DNA from: Arthrobacter sp. B3I9
GTDB lineage: Bacteria > Actinomycetota > Actinomycetes > Actinomycetales > Micrococcaceae
Assembly: GCF_030816935.1 (NCBI RefSeq)
Contig: NZ_JAUSYO010000001.1
Span: 496,001-560,000 of the forward strand
Length of the DNA stretch: 64,000 nucleotides
Direction of reading: 5' to 3'
Notes under the pieces: generated by a model
Told to the model about the DNA's origin: nothing
What the model saw: only the letters and a program-made list of their open reading frames with translations
The model's database searches: none
In this document: positions 13,836-23,384 of the stretch, piece after piece
Layout: each line of letters opens with the position of its first letter
How positions within the stretch are numbered: position 1 is the first letter of the stretch
Translations under genes and position numbers: made by a program

Positions 13836-14659
13836 ATGGATGTCGTTTCGGCTCTGACGATTTGCGGGGGAGCGGCCCGGCGGCCGGCGCTCGCCCGCTT
13901 GGGAATCGACGACGCCGCCCTGCGCCGGGCGGTCAGGGCCGGGGTCCTGCAACCGGACCGCGGACTTTATGCGCTTCCGACGGCGGACCCCGGCCATGTG
14001 GCGCTGCTCCGCCGCAGGCAGCTGCTGACCTGCCTCAGCGCGGCACCCTTCCACCGTCTCTGGACCGTCGGACCCGCGGCCGCGGTGCATGTGCACCACG
14101 GCGGGGCGAGGCGGCCGACGGGCAAGTAGCGCATCTTGGGCTGCTCGTGCCACCGCATCCGCACCGGCCTGTGGCCGCCCTGGCCGACGTTCTCCTTCAC
14201 GCTCTGAGATGCCTTCCGTTCCGGGAATCGCTGGTGATGGTGGAATGTGCGGTCAGCCGGGGCGACATGACCCTCGACTACTTGCGGTGCCGGCTTCCCG
14301 GTACCCGCAACGGCCGTGCCCGTCTTGTCCTCGAGTGGGTGGACCGGAGTGCGGACTCCATGCTGGAGACCCTCGCCCGCACCTACTTCCGGCAGGCCGG
14401 CATATGGGTAGAGGCCCAGGTCTACGTCGACGGCGTCGGATATGTGGACCTCCTGCTGGAGGGCTGCCTTATCGTAGAGCTGGACGGGCGGCAGCACGGC
14501 GAGTGGGCACAGGTGAAGAAGGACCAGCGCCGCACCAACCGCTCCGTCATCCAGGGCTACACAGTGCTTCGCTATTTCTATGCCGACGTGGTGCACGAGC
14601 CGCAGGCCATGGTGGCCGAGGTCCTGTCGGTCCTCGCGCGCCTCAAAGCGCGCGGCTAG
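13836..14659 (+). pseudogene. AbiEi-N / DUF559 domain protein, frameshifted
   Basis: Residues encoded from ATG 13836 (MDVVSALTICGG...) form an N-terminal winged-helix domain of the type found before DUF559. They run to a TAG at 14127-14129. The C-terminal half continues in another frame to 14659 with the Vsr/DUF559 nuclease-like core (VELDGRQHGEWAQVKKDQRRTN). Restoring one G at about 14126 (GGCAAGTAGCG to GGCAAGGTAGCG) joins the halves as TGK-VAHLGLLVPP, giving a normal protein of about 274 residues. Such proteins are common, variable actinobacterial genes of uncertain function. Either a recent pseudogene or a one-base sequencing error. Confidence 0.75.
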
Positions 14660-14800
14660 ATGTCACACGATGCATGGGTTCGCCGACCGCCGGAGGGGAA
14701 ATCCCCGGATTGCCGGGCCGTGGTGGCTCAACTGGAGCCCAGAGCATGCACCGCGTGACGCCCGCCGGCCCAAGAGGCACTCTTCAAAGCCGGGAGGGTT

Positions 14801-14838
14801 GCCGCCCGGCGGCCGCGGGAGCTTCGAAAGCTGCCAGG
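14801..14838 (+). repeat. 38 bp imperfect direct repeat, right copy
   Basis: Counterpart of 13726-13763 with four substitutions. It lies between the DUF559 gene and the stop of the convergent membrane protein gene. The surrounding gap (14660-14847) holds no gene. Confidence 0.65.
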
Positions 14839-14847
14839 TGAGGGCCT

Positions 14848-15852
14848 CTAGTAGCTCAGGAGCGGCGTCAGCTTCACGGTGTCCGCATCGATATCGAGGC
14901 GGGTGGTGAAGCTGAAGTCGTGGACTACGCTGATCTCGCCTGGGCTTCCGGTGAACAGGTCCACCTGGCGGGCGGTGATCCTGGCCTTGCCGTCCAGCGG
15001 CGCAACCACCCAGCGTCCGCCGAAGGGTTCAATGCTGACCGCCGGGTACTCTGTGATGCTCCAGTCGATGGTTCCGTCGACGACGCGGTTGTTCGTTGCG
15101 TGATAGAACGGGCAGTCGGGCTGCAGCTGCTGCCGCTTGTCCGCCTCGTCGGCGCAGCCATCCAGGAACTCCTTGACCTTCGCGCTGACGGCGTCCTTTA
15201 GTGCGTCGGTGGCCTGGGTCAGCAGGTTCAGCGGAGCGGCCGGCACGTCCCGGCCGGACAGGATGGCATGGGTGGGCGGGGCGGAGAAATACTGGCCGTT
15301 GAGCGCGGCCTCATACTCGCCGGGATAGAGAACCGCGAAAGAGTTTCGGCCGCCGGGCATGTTGACGGGGACACCGTTGAGGGTGGCCTCGTTCGAGTTC
15401 ACAACGGTGACGTCCAGCACCGGGAGGGACGAGGGCACGAAGGACCACTGGTGGAAGAACAGCCACTCCGTTCCTGACCTCTCGAGCAGGAATTCCGTGC
15501 GCAGCGGCGCCCCGTCAATGGTGTAATCGATCGGCACCATGACCTGGTTTCCGCCGCGGTCCTGCGCTTCACCGTACTTAACATTGCTGATGCGTGCAGC
15601 GGCGGTTTGCAGGGCGGACCCGTCGAGCATGGCGGCGTTACTCTGGGGAACCGACGCATGGAGAAGGCCGAGCGCTTTCCCGCCTTCGCCCTTCTGGAGG
15701 GCGGAGAGATACTCCCTGACAGGCTGTTGCGGGCTCGCGATGGTGTCGTTGACCACGTGGACCGCCACGATGGCTCCGGCCACGGCGAGCATCAGACCCA
15801 TCAGCCATCCGGCTGCGATCCTGACTAACGCCTGACTCATTTGCACGTACAT
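14848..15852 (-). CDS. Membrane-anchored protein of unknown function
   Basis: 334 residues from ATG 15852 (MYVQMSQALVRI). A second in-frame ATG stands four codons later. A longer upstream frame exists but is Arg/Ser/Ala-rich and overlaps the next gene region, so it is unlikely to be translated. One transmembrane helix lies near residues 13-35. The remaining ~300 residues are predicted outside: a nuclear-transport-factor-like fold segment (VREYLSALQKGEGGKALGLL), then a beta-rich part. Two cysteines (DGCADEAD and QPDCPFYH) could form a disulfide outside the cell. I do not recognise a family with certainty. Confidence 0.6.
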   Translation of the reverse strand: MYVQMSQALVRIAAGWLMGLMLAVAGAIVAVHVVNDTIASPQQPVREYLSALQKGEGGKALGLLHASVPQSNAAMLDGSALQTAAARISNVKYGEAQDRGGNQVMVPIDYTIDGAPLRTEFLLERSGTEWLFFHQWSFVPSSLPVLDVTVVNSNEATLNGVPVNMPGGRNSFAVLYPGEYEAALNGQYFSAPPTHAILSGRDVPAAPLNLLTQATDALKDAVSAKVKEFLDGCADEADKRQQLQPDCPFYHATNNRVVDGTIDWSITEYPAVSIEPFGGRWVVAPLDGKARITARQVDLFTGSPGEISVVHDFSFTTRLDIDADTVKLTPLLSY

Positions 15853-15988
15853 TACGTTACCTGCACGCCACTGGAATGCTCTCGTTGCCTGCCGGACAGC
15901 TCCACCCCGGGGCGTGCGCCCGCTACGCCCCGGGCATGCACTGGCGCTCCGCCGGCGGGGGTGACGCCGGATCGACGGGGAGCGGCGG

Positions 15989-17722
15989 CTACCGGCTCCG
16001 GCGCCGGCGCTTGGGTGCGGTGCCGAAAACCCCGCGGAGCAGTTCGCGGCCCAGCTGCGTCCCGAACGAGCGGGCCATGCTCTTGAGCCCGCCGCCGAGC
16101 GCTCCACCTAGCGCGCCCGCCAGGTCCCCGGCGATCCCGCCTCCCGGCGCGCCCTGCGGAGCTTCGGCTGCGGCGTCGCGTTCGGGCGCCCTGGCCCGCT
16201 CGGGGGCCGGGGCGGGGCGGCTGCTGGGCCTGCCCAGAATCTCTTCCTCGATTCGCCGGGCCTCGGCGTCGATGTCGGCGTCCGCCGCGGCTCCGGAGGA
16301 GTCGGTGCCGGAAGGCGCTTGGGCCGCCTGTGGCGCTCCTCCATCGCCTCCGGCACGGCCTGCCGCTCCAGCCTTGCCGGTGATTTTCTCGTAGGCCGAG
16401 ACGTTGTCCACGGCGGTGCCGTAGATGGGGAGCAGTGCCGAGCCGGCGACCGTGCTTGCTACCAGGGCATCGCTGCTTGGGCCCATCACGGATTCCGGCG
16501 CGCGGAGGCGGGTCAATGCCACGGGGGTCGGGGCGCCCTTCTCGTTCATGACCGTAACGACGGCCTCGCCGATACCCGCGGAGGTAAGCGTCTCTTCAAG
16601 GTCATAGTCACTCATCGGGAAGGTTGAGACCGTCGCTTTAAGGGCCTTGGCATCCTCGGGCGTGTAGGCCCGCAGGGCATGCTGAACGCGGTTGGCCAGC
16701 TGCCCCAGCACTTCGGCAGGCACGTCTTTTGGCGTCTGCGTAACGAAGAAGATGCCCACCCCCTTGGAACGGATCAGCCGCACCGTGGTGGTGATGGCCT
16801 CCAGGAAGGCCTTGGAGGCGTCATTGAACAAAAGGTGGGCCTCGTCCAGGAAGAACACGAGCTTGGGCTTGTCCAGATCACCGGCCTCGGGCAATTCCTC
16901 GAAGAGATCCGCAAGGAGCCACATCAGGAACGTGGAGAAGAGCATCGGCTTCGTCTGCAGTGTGGGCAGCTCAAGGCAGCTGACGACGCCGCGGCCGTCC
17001 GGGGCCGTGCGCAGCAGCTCAGCAGTGTCGAACTCGGGTTCGCCGAAGAACTTTTCCATGCCCTGCGCCTCAAGCGTGATGAGCTCACGAAGGATGACTC
17101 CTGCGGTGGCTTTGGAGAGTCCACCGAGGTCCTTGAGCTCGTCCTTGCCCTCGTCGGAGGTGAGGAACTGGATGACGGCACGCAGGTCCTTCAGATCAAT
17201 CAGTTCGAGGTTGTTCTTGTCCGCGAAGTGGAAGACCAGCTGGAGACTGGATTCCTGCGTGTCGTTGAGCTCCATGATGCGGGAAAGCAGGATGGGCCCA
17301 AAGGACGTGACGGTGGCCCGGACGGGGATCCCGTTGCCGTCACCGCCGAGGGCAAGGAACTCCACCGGAAACGTCTTGCCGGACCATGTCTGGCCGATGC
17401 TCTCGGTGCGGGCCAGAAGTTTTTCGGATCCGGCGGCGGCCGTGGCCAGTCCGGAAAGGTCGCCCTTGATGTCGGCGAGGAACACCGGCACCCCGGCGGT
17501 GGAGAGTTGTTCCGCCATCATATGCAGGGTGACTGTCTTGCCTGTGCCCGTCGCTCCGGCCACCAGGCCGTGCCGGTTCATCATTGACAGCGGCAACCGG
17601 ACAGGGGCGTCCTTGCGGAGCTCGCCGTCGATTATCGCCGCGCCCAGCTCGATCGTCGGGCCCTCGAGGGAGTAGCCCTTCTGGATCGTGGCGACTTTAT
17701 CTGCAGTGGATTTGATGGCCAT
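15989..17722 (-). CDS. HerA-like / DUF853 family P-loop ATPase
   Basis: 577 residues. Walker A GATGTGKT (56-63) and Walker B FLDEAH (291-296), followed by a FFVTQTPKDVP sensor-like segment and an arginine-rich FTsK/HerA-style core. The C-terminal 110 residues are Ala/Gly/Pro-rich, then GGGLKSMARSFGTQLGRELLRGVFG and a basic KRRRRSR end, typical of the DUF853 group. Function is probably a hexameric ATPase acting on DNA or protein, but unproven. The start ATG 17722 has no clear binding site; TAAGCT a few bases upstream suggests a leaderless transcript. Confidence 0.85.
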   Translation of the reverse strand: MAIKSTADKVATIQKGYSLEGPTIELGAAIIDGELRKDAPVRLPLSMMNRHGLVAGATGTGKTVTLHMMAEQLSTAGVPVFLADIKGDLSGLATAAAGSEKLLARTESIGQTWSGKTFPVEFLALGGDGNGIPVRATVTSFGPILLSRIMELNDTQESSLQLVFHFADKNNLELIDLKDLRAVIQFLTSDEGKDELKDLGGLSKATAGVILRELITLEAQGMEKFFGEPEFDTAELLRTAPDGRGVVSCLELPTLQTKPMLFSTFLMWLLADLFEELPEAGDLDKPKLVFFLDEAHLLFNDASKAFLEAITTTVRLIRSKGVGIFFVTQTPKDVPAEVLGQLANRVQHALRAYTPEDAKALKATVSTFPMSDYDLEETLTSAGIGEAVVTVMNEKGAPTPVALTRLRAPESVMGPSSDALVASTVAGSALLPIYGTAVDNVSAYEKITGKAGAAGRAGGDGGAPQAAQAPSGTDSSGAAADADIDAEARRIEEEILGRPSSRPAPAPERARAPERDAAAEAPQGAPGGGIAGDLAGALGGALGGGLKSMARSFGTQLGRELLRGVFGTAPKRRRRSR

Positions 17723-17931
17723 GCCGCTAGCTTAGCCGGGTCCGGCTGCCCGGACAGGGTGGCCCACCCTTCGCTTGGCTTCGGCCGGACGCAACCCCGG
17801 CCCGGCGGAAATCCGGGTACGGAAATACCTGTGCAGAAATAACTTGGGCCCCGCCGTCGTTGTCCACACTGTGCGTCCGCCGGAAAACGGCGACGCCTGA
17901 CAACGTTTTACGACGAAAGGCCGGCATTTCC

Positions 17932-18921
17932 GTGACTGTTCCGCTTTCCATCCTTGATCTGGCAACCATCGGCAAGGGCCAGACAGCGGCAGAAAGCTTC
18001 GCGGGAAGCGTAGCCATGGCGCAGCTGGCCGAGAGGCTTGGCTACCGGCGCGTGTGGTACGCGGAGCACCACAACATGTCATCCATCGCCTCGTCCGCCA
18101 CCAGTGTGCTGATCGCGCACATTGCAGCCCACACGGAGTCCATCCGGCTGGGCGCTGGCGGCGTCATGCTGCCCAACCACTCTCCGTTGACTATCGCTGA
18201 GCAGTTCGGCACCCTGGAGACACTGCACCCGGGCCGGATCGACCTGGGCCTTGGGCGGGCCCCGGGCAGCGACCAGAACACCTTCCGGGCACTGCGCCGT
18301 GACCCGATGTCCTCGGAAAGTTTTCCGCAGGACGTGCTGGAACTCCAGGGCTACCTCAGCGGCCCAACCCGTATCCCGGGTGTCGAGGCAACTCCCGGTA
18401 AGGGCACCAACGTGCCGCTCTATATCCTGGGGTCCTCGCTCTTCGGGGCAAGGTTGGCCGCCCAGCTGGGCCTGCCGTACGCCTTCGCCTCCCACTTCGC
18501 ACCGAACGCCCTGCAGGACGCCGTGGCCATCTACCGTCGGGAGTTCAAGCCCTCAGCGCAACTCGAGGCGCCGCACGTGATTGCCGGCGTCAATGTCATT
18601 GCAGCGAACTCCGCTGCGGAGGCACAGACGATGCTCCGCGACACGCTGCGCGCCCGGGTGTCGCTGTTCTTCGGCGGTGGCCGCGTCTTCAGCGACGACG
18701 AGGCGGACATGGTTTTGGACTCGCCGCAGGGTCAGCATGTGTCGCAGATGATGAAGTACTCGGCCGTCGGAACGCCGGACGCGGTGCGGGAGTACCTTGA
18801 CGAGTTCGCCGCACATTCCGACGCCGACGAGCTGATCGTTGCGCACCAGAGCTCCCAAACCGAAGACCGGCTGCGCTCCGTCGAGTTGCTGGCCGAAGCC
18901 GCCGGACTGGTCCGGGTCTAG
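17932..18921 (+). CDS. LLM class flavin-dependent oxidoreductase
   Basis: 329 residues from GTG 17932; AAAGG lies 12 bases upstream. An ATG at 17860 would add 24 residues with no match to the family. Luciferase-like TIM-barrel features are clear: [37 protein letters not shown]. This resembles the MsnO8-type group of bacterial luciferase-like monooxygenases using FMNH2 or F420H2. The substrate cannot be told. The 209-base gap before it (17723-17931) contains no gene. Confidence 0.85.
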   Translation: MTVPLSILDLATIGKGQTAAESFAGSVAMAQLAERLGYRRVWYAEHHNMSSIASSATSVLIAHIAAHTESIRLGAGGVMLPNHSPLTIAEQFGTLETLHPGRIDLGLGRAPGSDQNTFRALRRDPMSSESFPQDVLELQGYLSGPTRIPGVEATPGKGTNVPLYILGSSLFGARLAAQLGLPYAFASHFAPNALQDAVAIYRREFKPSAQLEAPHVIAGVNVIAANSAAEAQTMLRDTLRARVSLFFGGGRVFSDDEADMVLDSPQGQHVSQMMKYSAVGTPDAVREYLDEFAAHSDADELIVAHQSSQTEDRLRSVELLAEAAGLVRV

Positions 18922-19001
18922 GCCTCCGCCGGGCCGGGGCTGCCCGGCGGAATCGCCCTGCCCCACGAGCCTTCGGGCGCCGGCGCATGGCGGAAAAACC
19001 G

Positions 19002-19030
19002 TTGACTTCACAATGGCCTCACCCTACGGT
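19002..19030 (+). promoter_or_regulatory. Candidate promoter of the beta-helix protein
   Basis: TTGACT (19002-19007), 17 bases, TACGGT (19025-19030). The -35 is near consensus. It lies downstream of an in-frame ATG at 18987, which argues that the real start is the GTG at 19191. Confidence 0.5.
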
Positions 19031-19190
19031 TAAGCCCACTGGGCTGCCGGCTACATCGGGTGCCCGGGGTGCCTGGCGCGGTAGTTGTAGCGGGTTCCCT
19101 ATCTACGGCGCCATCGTTTTGCTGTGCCTTAGCCGCACCGCGGTCGTTATCCCCGCCTTCCGGACAGTTGGAAAAACTCCAAGGGCTATC

Positions 19191-20612
19191 GTGAAGATCA
19201 AGGCCACCGCTGCAGCCACTGTGATGATCCTGCTGGTTCTGGCCGGCCTTCTTCAACAAGCTTCCTCGCCCGCGTTTGTTGCTGGCCCCGCATCGGTCGC
19301 CGGCCAGCCCGCCGCCGGTCCCACCGACGTCGCCGGATCGCCAACGAGCCCCCGGGCCGGACCGACAACCGCATCCGGCACCGCAACCAGCTTCTACGTC
19401 AGCGATGCCGGGGATGACGGCAATGCCGGAACCTCGGCCGAGTCCCCCTGGAAGTCGCTCACGAGAGTCAACGACACCGTGCTGAAACCAGGCGACTCCG
19501 TCAGCTTGCGGCGCGGGGACACCTGGAACGGCGCTGTTGTCCTCAACCAGAGCGGAACGGCTCAAGCTGCCATCACTCTGAACAGTTACGGGAGCGGAAA
19601 CCCGCCCACGATCGTCGTGGGTCAGACGGGAAGCTGCGTCCGGGTCAATGGCGACTTCATCACCGTGGACGGTCTGCGCGCCGAGGGGTGCGGCTACTCG
19701 GGCTTCAGCATCTACGGGGACCACGGCGTCGTCAAGAATGTCGTAGCGGTGGACAACGCGGCAGGCATCCAGGTGGCCAATGGTTCCGACTTCGGAAAAT
19801 ACACGGACAACGAACTGACGGGCAACAACATCATGAACGTGAACACGCAGGGCTCAAGTTGCGGAACGCCCGCCTCGGTCGACTGCGACGATGACTCGGG
19901 CGCATTCGGCGTGCTCATCAACGGCAACGACAACGAATTCTCGGGCAACACCATCACCGGCTCCACCGCCGAATCCTACGATTTCGTCCACGACGGCGCC
20001 GCCTTCGAAATCTTCAACGGCAGCCGCAACAACATCCACCACAACTTGTCCGTGGACAACAATGTCTTTTCCGAGATCGGCCGTTCCAACGGAACCGCCG
20101 ACGACAACACCTACCGCTACAACCTCATCCGCGCGACCTGCGGCACCGCCTGTTCGCAGACCACAGGCCTGATCGCCCGGGGGCCGGCCTCGTCCTTCGG
20201 TCCGACCAACGGGACCGTCTTTGAACACAACACCGTCTGGCTAGACGGGCCTGAGTCCAAGGCGGTAGTCTGCCACGCCTCGTGCCCAGCCTCGACAGTG
20301 ATCAGGGCGAACATCCTGGTGGGGGTGAGTAATTCCCTGTGGATGGACGGCTCCGGCTGGACTGAGGAGCAGAACGTGCTCAACGGTCCGACCAATATCT
20401 CCCCGAGCGCGAGTTCGAGCACTGCTCCGGCAGACTTTGTGGACGCGCCGGCTGACCTGCATCTCTCCCCTACGAGCCCTGCAATCGACCGGGCCGGCCC
20501 GAGCCTCGCCAGCCTGGACGTTTCGGGCCAGCCAATACCCCAGAACGGTGACTGTGTGGGGACCAGCGAGGCCGATTCGGGCGCTTACGAGTACGTCGGC
20601 CCGAACTGCTAG
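19191..20612 (+). CDS. Secreted right-handed parallel beta-helix protein
   Basis: 473 residues from GTG 19191, which has AAGGG upstream and opens directly into a signal peptide (VKIKATAAATVMILLVLAGLL). A longer frame from 18987 exists but would bury the signal. After a Pro/Ala/Thr-rich linker comes FYVSDAGDDGNAGTSAESPWKSL, the usual opening of pectate-lyase-like beta-helix proteins. Asn-rich coils follow (NEFSGNTITGS, NGTVFEHNTVW). The end SPAIDRAG...DSGAYEYVG resembles the choice-of-anchor Q type. Probably an extracellular polysaccharide-binding or -cleaving protein; no catalytic residues can be assigned by eye. Confidence 0.8.
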   Translation: MKIKATAAATVMILLVLAGLLQQASSPAFVAGPASVAGQPAAGPTDVAGSPTSPRAGPTTASGTATSFYVSDAGDDGNAGTSAESPWKSLTRVNDTVLKPGDSVSLRRGDTWNGAVVLNQSGTAQAAITLNSYGSGNPPTIVVGQTGSCVRVNGDFITVDGLRAEGCGYSGFSIYGDHGVVKNVVAVDNAAGIQVANGSDFGKYTDNELTGNNIMNVNTQGSSCGTPASVDCDDDSGAFGVLINGNDNEFSGNTITGSTAESYDFVHDGAAFEIFNGSRNNIHHNLSVDNNVFSEIGRSNGTADDNTYRYNLIRATCGTACSQTTGLIARGPASSFGPTNGTVFEHNTVWLDGPESKAVVCHASCPASTVIRANILVGVSNSLWMDGSGWTEEQNVLNGPTNISPSASSSTAPADFVDAPADLHLSPTSPAIDRAGPSLASLDVSGQPIPQNGDCVGTSEADSGAYEYVGPNC

Positions 20613-20623
20613 AGCCTGCTACG

Positions 20624-20667
20624 CGGGTATCCCGGATGTTACCTAGCGGCAACAGCCGGGATACCCG
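20624..20667 (+). terminator. Hairpin after the beta-helix gene
   Basis: CGGGTATCCCGG and CCGGGATACCCG form a perfect 12 bp stem with a 20-base loop, 12 bases after the stop. No T-run, so it may be a weak terminator, an mRNA stabiliser or a protein site. Confidence 0.5.
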
Positions 20668-20720
20668 GGCGAAACCGTGCCGGGGGATGCTGGTGTTAGT
20701 CCTCATCAAGGACTATTTTC

Positions 20721-23384
20721 ATGCCGGCATTGGGGACTATCCGAAGGACTCCGCCCATGCCCACCCCGCTCAACCAGTCCCTCGCCGACTCTGCCCTGCT
20801 GACAAAATCCCTGCCCCTGGGCCTGCTTCGCGCCTTTGTGCAGAGCAACGCGTCCGACGACGGGCTGACGCCCCACCTGCTCGCGGAGCTGAAGATCCTG
20901 GCCCGTACGCCGGGGCTGCTCGTGGCCTGCAATTACGGCGGGACGCTGTGCTCGGCGGAGGGCATTTCCACGGAGACGCTTCCGCTGGGCAGTGCGGCGA
21001 TCGCGTTGCGGGCGCTGGCCGCCCTCCCGAACACCCACGCCGCCGTCATCTCCGGGCGCTCCCTGCGGGATCTGGCCGCCGTCTCCCGGCTCCCGGCGGA
21101 AGTCCACCTTGTCGGCTCGCACGGTGCCGAATTCGATATGGGCTATGCCCACGGGCTGTCCTTGGCCACGGAACTCGTGCTCCAGCAGGCCAGCCAGGCG
21201 CTGGCCGAAACGGTCGGCGCGTACCGCGGCATCACCATCGAGCGGAAGCCGGTCGCCGTGTCCGTCCACACCCGCCCGGCCGAACCCGACGTCGTCGCAC
21301 TCGCCGTCAAACAGGCCGAAGAGATCGCCCGGACGCACGGGCTGTCCTTTATCGTGGACGGCTCGGTCCTGGACTTGTCCGTGGTGGAACCCTCCAAGGC
21401 CTCCGCCCTGGAGCACCTACGCTCGATGCTCGGGGTAAGCGCGGCACTCTATGCGGGCGACGCCGACAGCGATGAACTTGCCATCGCCACCCTCCGGGGT
21501 CCGGATATGGGCCTGCGCGTGGGGGAGGGCCCGACGGCGGCCCGGCACCGGCTGCGCGACCCTGAGTCGTTCGCCCGGGTCCTGGCCATCCTGTTTGAGC
21601 TGAGGCGGGCCTGGCTTTTCGGGGAGGACGCGGTCGGCCTGGAACGGCATTCCCTGCTCGGCAACGGCTCGTCCACGGCACTCATCACCCCCGACGCCAA
21701 AGTCTGCTGGATGAGCCACCCCCTGCCCGATTCGGGGTCGCTCTTCGCCCATCTCCTCGGCGGGGACGCGGCCGGGCACTTCTCAGTGGCACCGGTGAAG
21801 GCGTCGCAGGTGCTGGGGCAGCGTTATGTCGACAGCACCATGATCGTGGAAACCCGGTGGGCCGACGTCACCGTCACCGACTACCTGGAACCCGCTCCCG
21901 AGGGCATCACCAGCCTGGTGCGGGCGATCTCAGGAACCGGCACGGCGAGAATCGTGTTCGCGCCCCGGCCTGACTACGCGAACGCGCCCTTCAGTATGGA
22001 GGTCCGCGGGTCGGAACTCCACGTGGTAGGCACCTCCGATCCGATTATCCTGCTGGCACCTGGTGTCAGTTTCGGTATTGCGACCGATGGACGCCATGCG
22101 ACGGCCACGGCCGACGTGGACCTCCGGGACGGCCCAGTCGTGCTCAACCTGCGCTGCGGCGACACCGAATCGGCGCGCCCGGCGACGCGGCCCGAAGACG
22201 CGCGCCGCGCCGCCGTCGCCCTTCACTCGCGGCGCTGGGTGCGTGAGTTGCAACTGCCCGGTGTCAAACCATCGCTGGTGCTGCGCTCCGCCCTCGTGCT
22301 GCGCACCCTGGTGCACGAGCCCACGGGTGCCGTGCTGGCCGCGCCGACGACCTCGCTGCCGGAGGGGATCGGCGGCACCCGGAACTGGGACTACCGGTAC
22401 TGCTGGCTGCGGGACGGATCCATGACGGTCAACGCACTCGTGGGACTCGGCTCGACGGCGGAGGCGGAAGGATTCCTCGGCTGGCTGGGGCGGATACTCG
22501 CTCATGCGCGTGGTCCGGAATGGTTGCATCCCCTTTACTCGGTGACCGGGGCGCCGTTGTCCACGGAAGCCATCATCGAGAGCCTGCCGGGGTACGCGGG
22601 CTCCCGGCCGGTCCGGATCGGCAACGCCGCGGACCATCAGGTGCAGCTGGATGTGTTCGGGCCGATTGCCGAGTTGATCGATGCACTGGGCAAGCGGAAC
22701 GGGGTCCTGCCGGACGCGCACTGGAACCTCATGGTGCAGATGGCCTCGGCCGTGCTGGCCCGCTGGCGTGAGCCGGACCATGGGATTTGGGAGGCCCGCC
22801 GCGCGCCCCGGCACCACGTCTACACCAAGGTGATGTGCTGGGTGACGCTGGACCGGGCGCTGCGCGCGGCCGCCCGGCACGGCAGGATGCCGCTCCCTGC
22901 CTGGGAGCAGGAGGCTGCCACTATCCGCGAGGAGGTCCTGCGCGAGGGCTGGGACGACGGTGCCGCTTCCTACACCGTCGCCTACGACAGCCCCGACCTG
23001 GACGCCGCCGTGCTGCATATCGGACTCTCCGGGCTGCTGGAGGTGAACGACCAACGCTTTTTGGACACGGTCATCGCCGTGGAACGCGAGCTGCGGGTCG
23101 GCCCCACAGTGTTCCGGTACCGTTACGACGACGGCCTTCCCGGGCTTGAAGGCGGGTTTCACATCTGCACCACCTGGTTGATCGAGGCCTATGTTGCGGT
23201 GGGGCGGATTGATGAGGCCTGGGACCTTTTCGACCAGCTCGTGAACCTGTTCGGGCCGACCGGTCTGCTGCCGGAGGAGTACGATCCGGGCACCGAAACG
23301 CACCTCGGTAACCACCCCCAGGCGTACTCGCACCTTGGCTTCATCCGCTGCGCCCGGTTGCTGGACGGGCTGCCCAGGGCCTAG
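20721..23384 (+). CDS. Degenerate trehalose-phosphatase domain fused to GH15 glycoside hydrolase
   Basis: 887 residues. Residues ~55-300 have the HAD fold of OtsB-type trehalose-6-phosphate phosphatase: the ISGRS motif, the ERKPVAVSVHTRPAE lysine region and GDADSDELAIATL. But the nucleophile motif DxDGTL reads N71-Y-G-G-T-L, so both essential aspartates are gone. Residues ~330-880 are a GH15 domain with RNWDYRYCWLRD (~553), IWEARRAPRHHVYTKVMCW (~690) and PEEYDP (~851), keeping the usual glutamates; GH15 members here include trehalases and glucoamylases. So likely a trehalose or alpha-glucan hydrolase with a non-catalytic sugar-phosphate sensing domain. AAGGA precedes ATG 20721; ATG 20757 is an alternative. 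Confidence 0.8.
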   Translation: MPALGTIRRTPPMPTPLNQSLADSALLTKSLPLGLLRAFVQSNASDDGLTPHLLAELKILARTPGLLVACNYGGTLCSAEGISTETLPLGSAAIALRALAALPNTHAAVISGRSLRDLAAVSRLPAEVHLVGSHGAEFDMGYAHGLSLATELVLQQASQALAETVGAYRGITIERKPVAVSVHTRPAEPDVVALAVKQAEEIARTHGLSFIVDGSVLDLSVVEPSKASALEHLRSMLGVSAALYAGDADSDELAIATLRGPDMGLRVGEGPTAARHRLRDPESFARVLAILFELRRAWLFGEDAVGLERHSLLGNGSSTALITPDAKVCWMSHPLPDSGSLFAHLLGGDAAGHFSVAPVKASQVLGQRYVDSTMIVETRWADVTVTDYLEPAPEGITSLVRAISGTGTARIVFAPRPDYANAPFSMEVRGSELHVVGTSDPIILLAPGVSFGIATDGRHATATADVDLRDGPVVLNLRCGDTESARPATRPEDARRAAVALHSRRWVRELQLPGVKPSLVLRSALVLRTLVHEPTGAVLAAPTTSLPEGIGGTRNWDYRYCWLRDGSMTVNALVGLGSTAEAEGFLGWLGRILAHARGPEWLHPLYSVTGAPLSTEAIIESLPGYAGSRPVRIGNAADHQVQLDVFGPIAELIDALGKRNGVLPDAHWNLMVQMASAVLARWREPDHGIWEARRAPRHHVYTKVMCWVTLDRALRAAARHGRMPLPAWEQEAATIREEVLREGWDDGAASYTVAYDSPDLDAAVLHIGLSGLLEVNDQRFLDTVIAVERELRVGPTVFRYRYDDGLPGLEGGFHICTTWLIEAYVAVGRIDEAWDLFDQLVNLFGPTGLLPEEYDPGTETHLGNHPQAYSHLGFIRCARLLDGLPRA

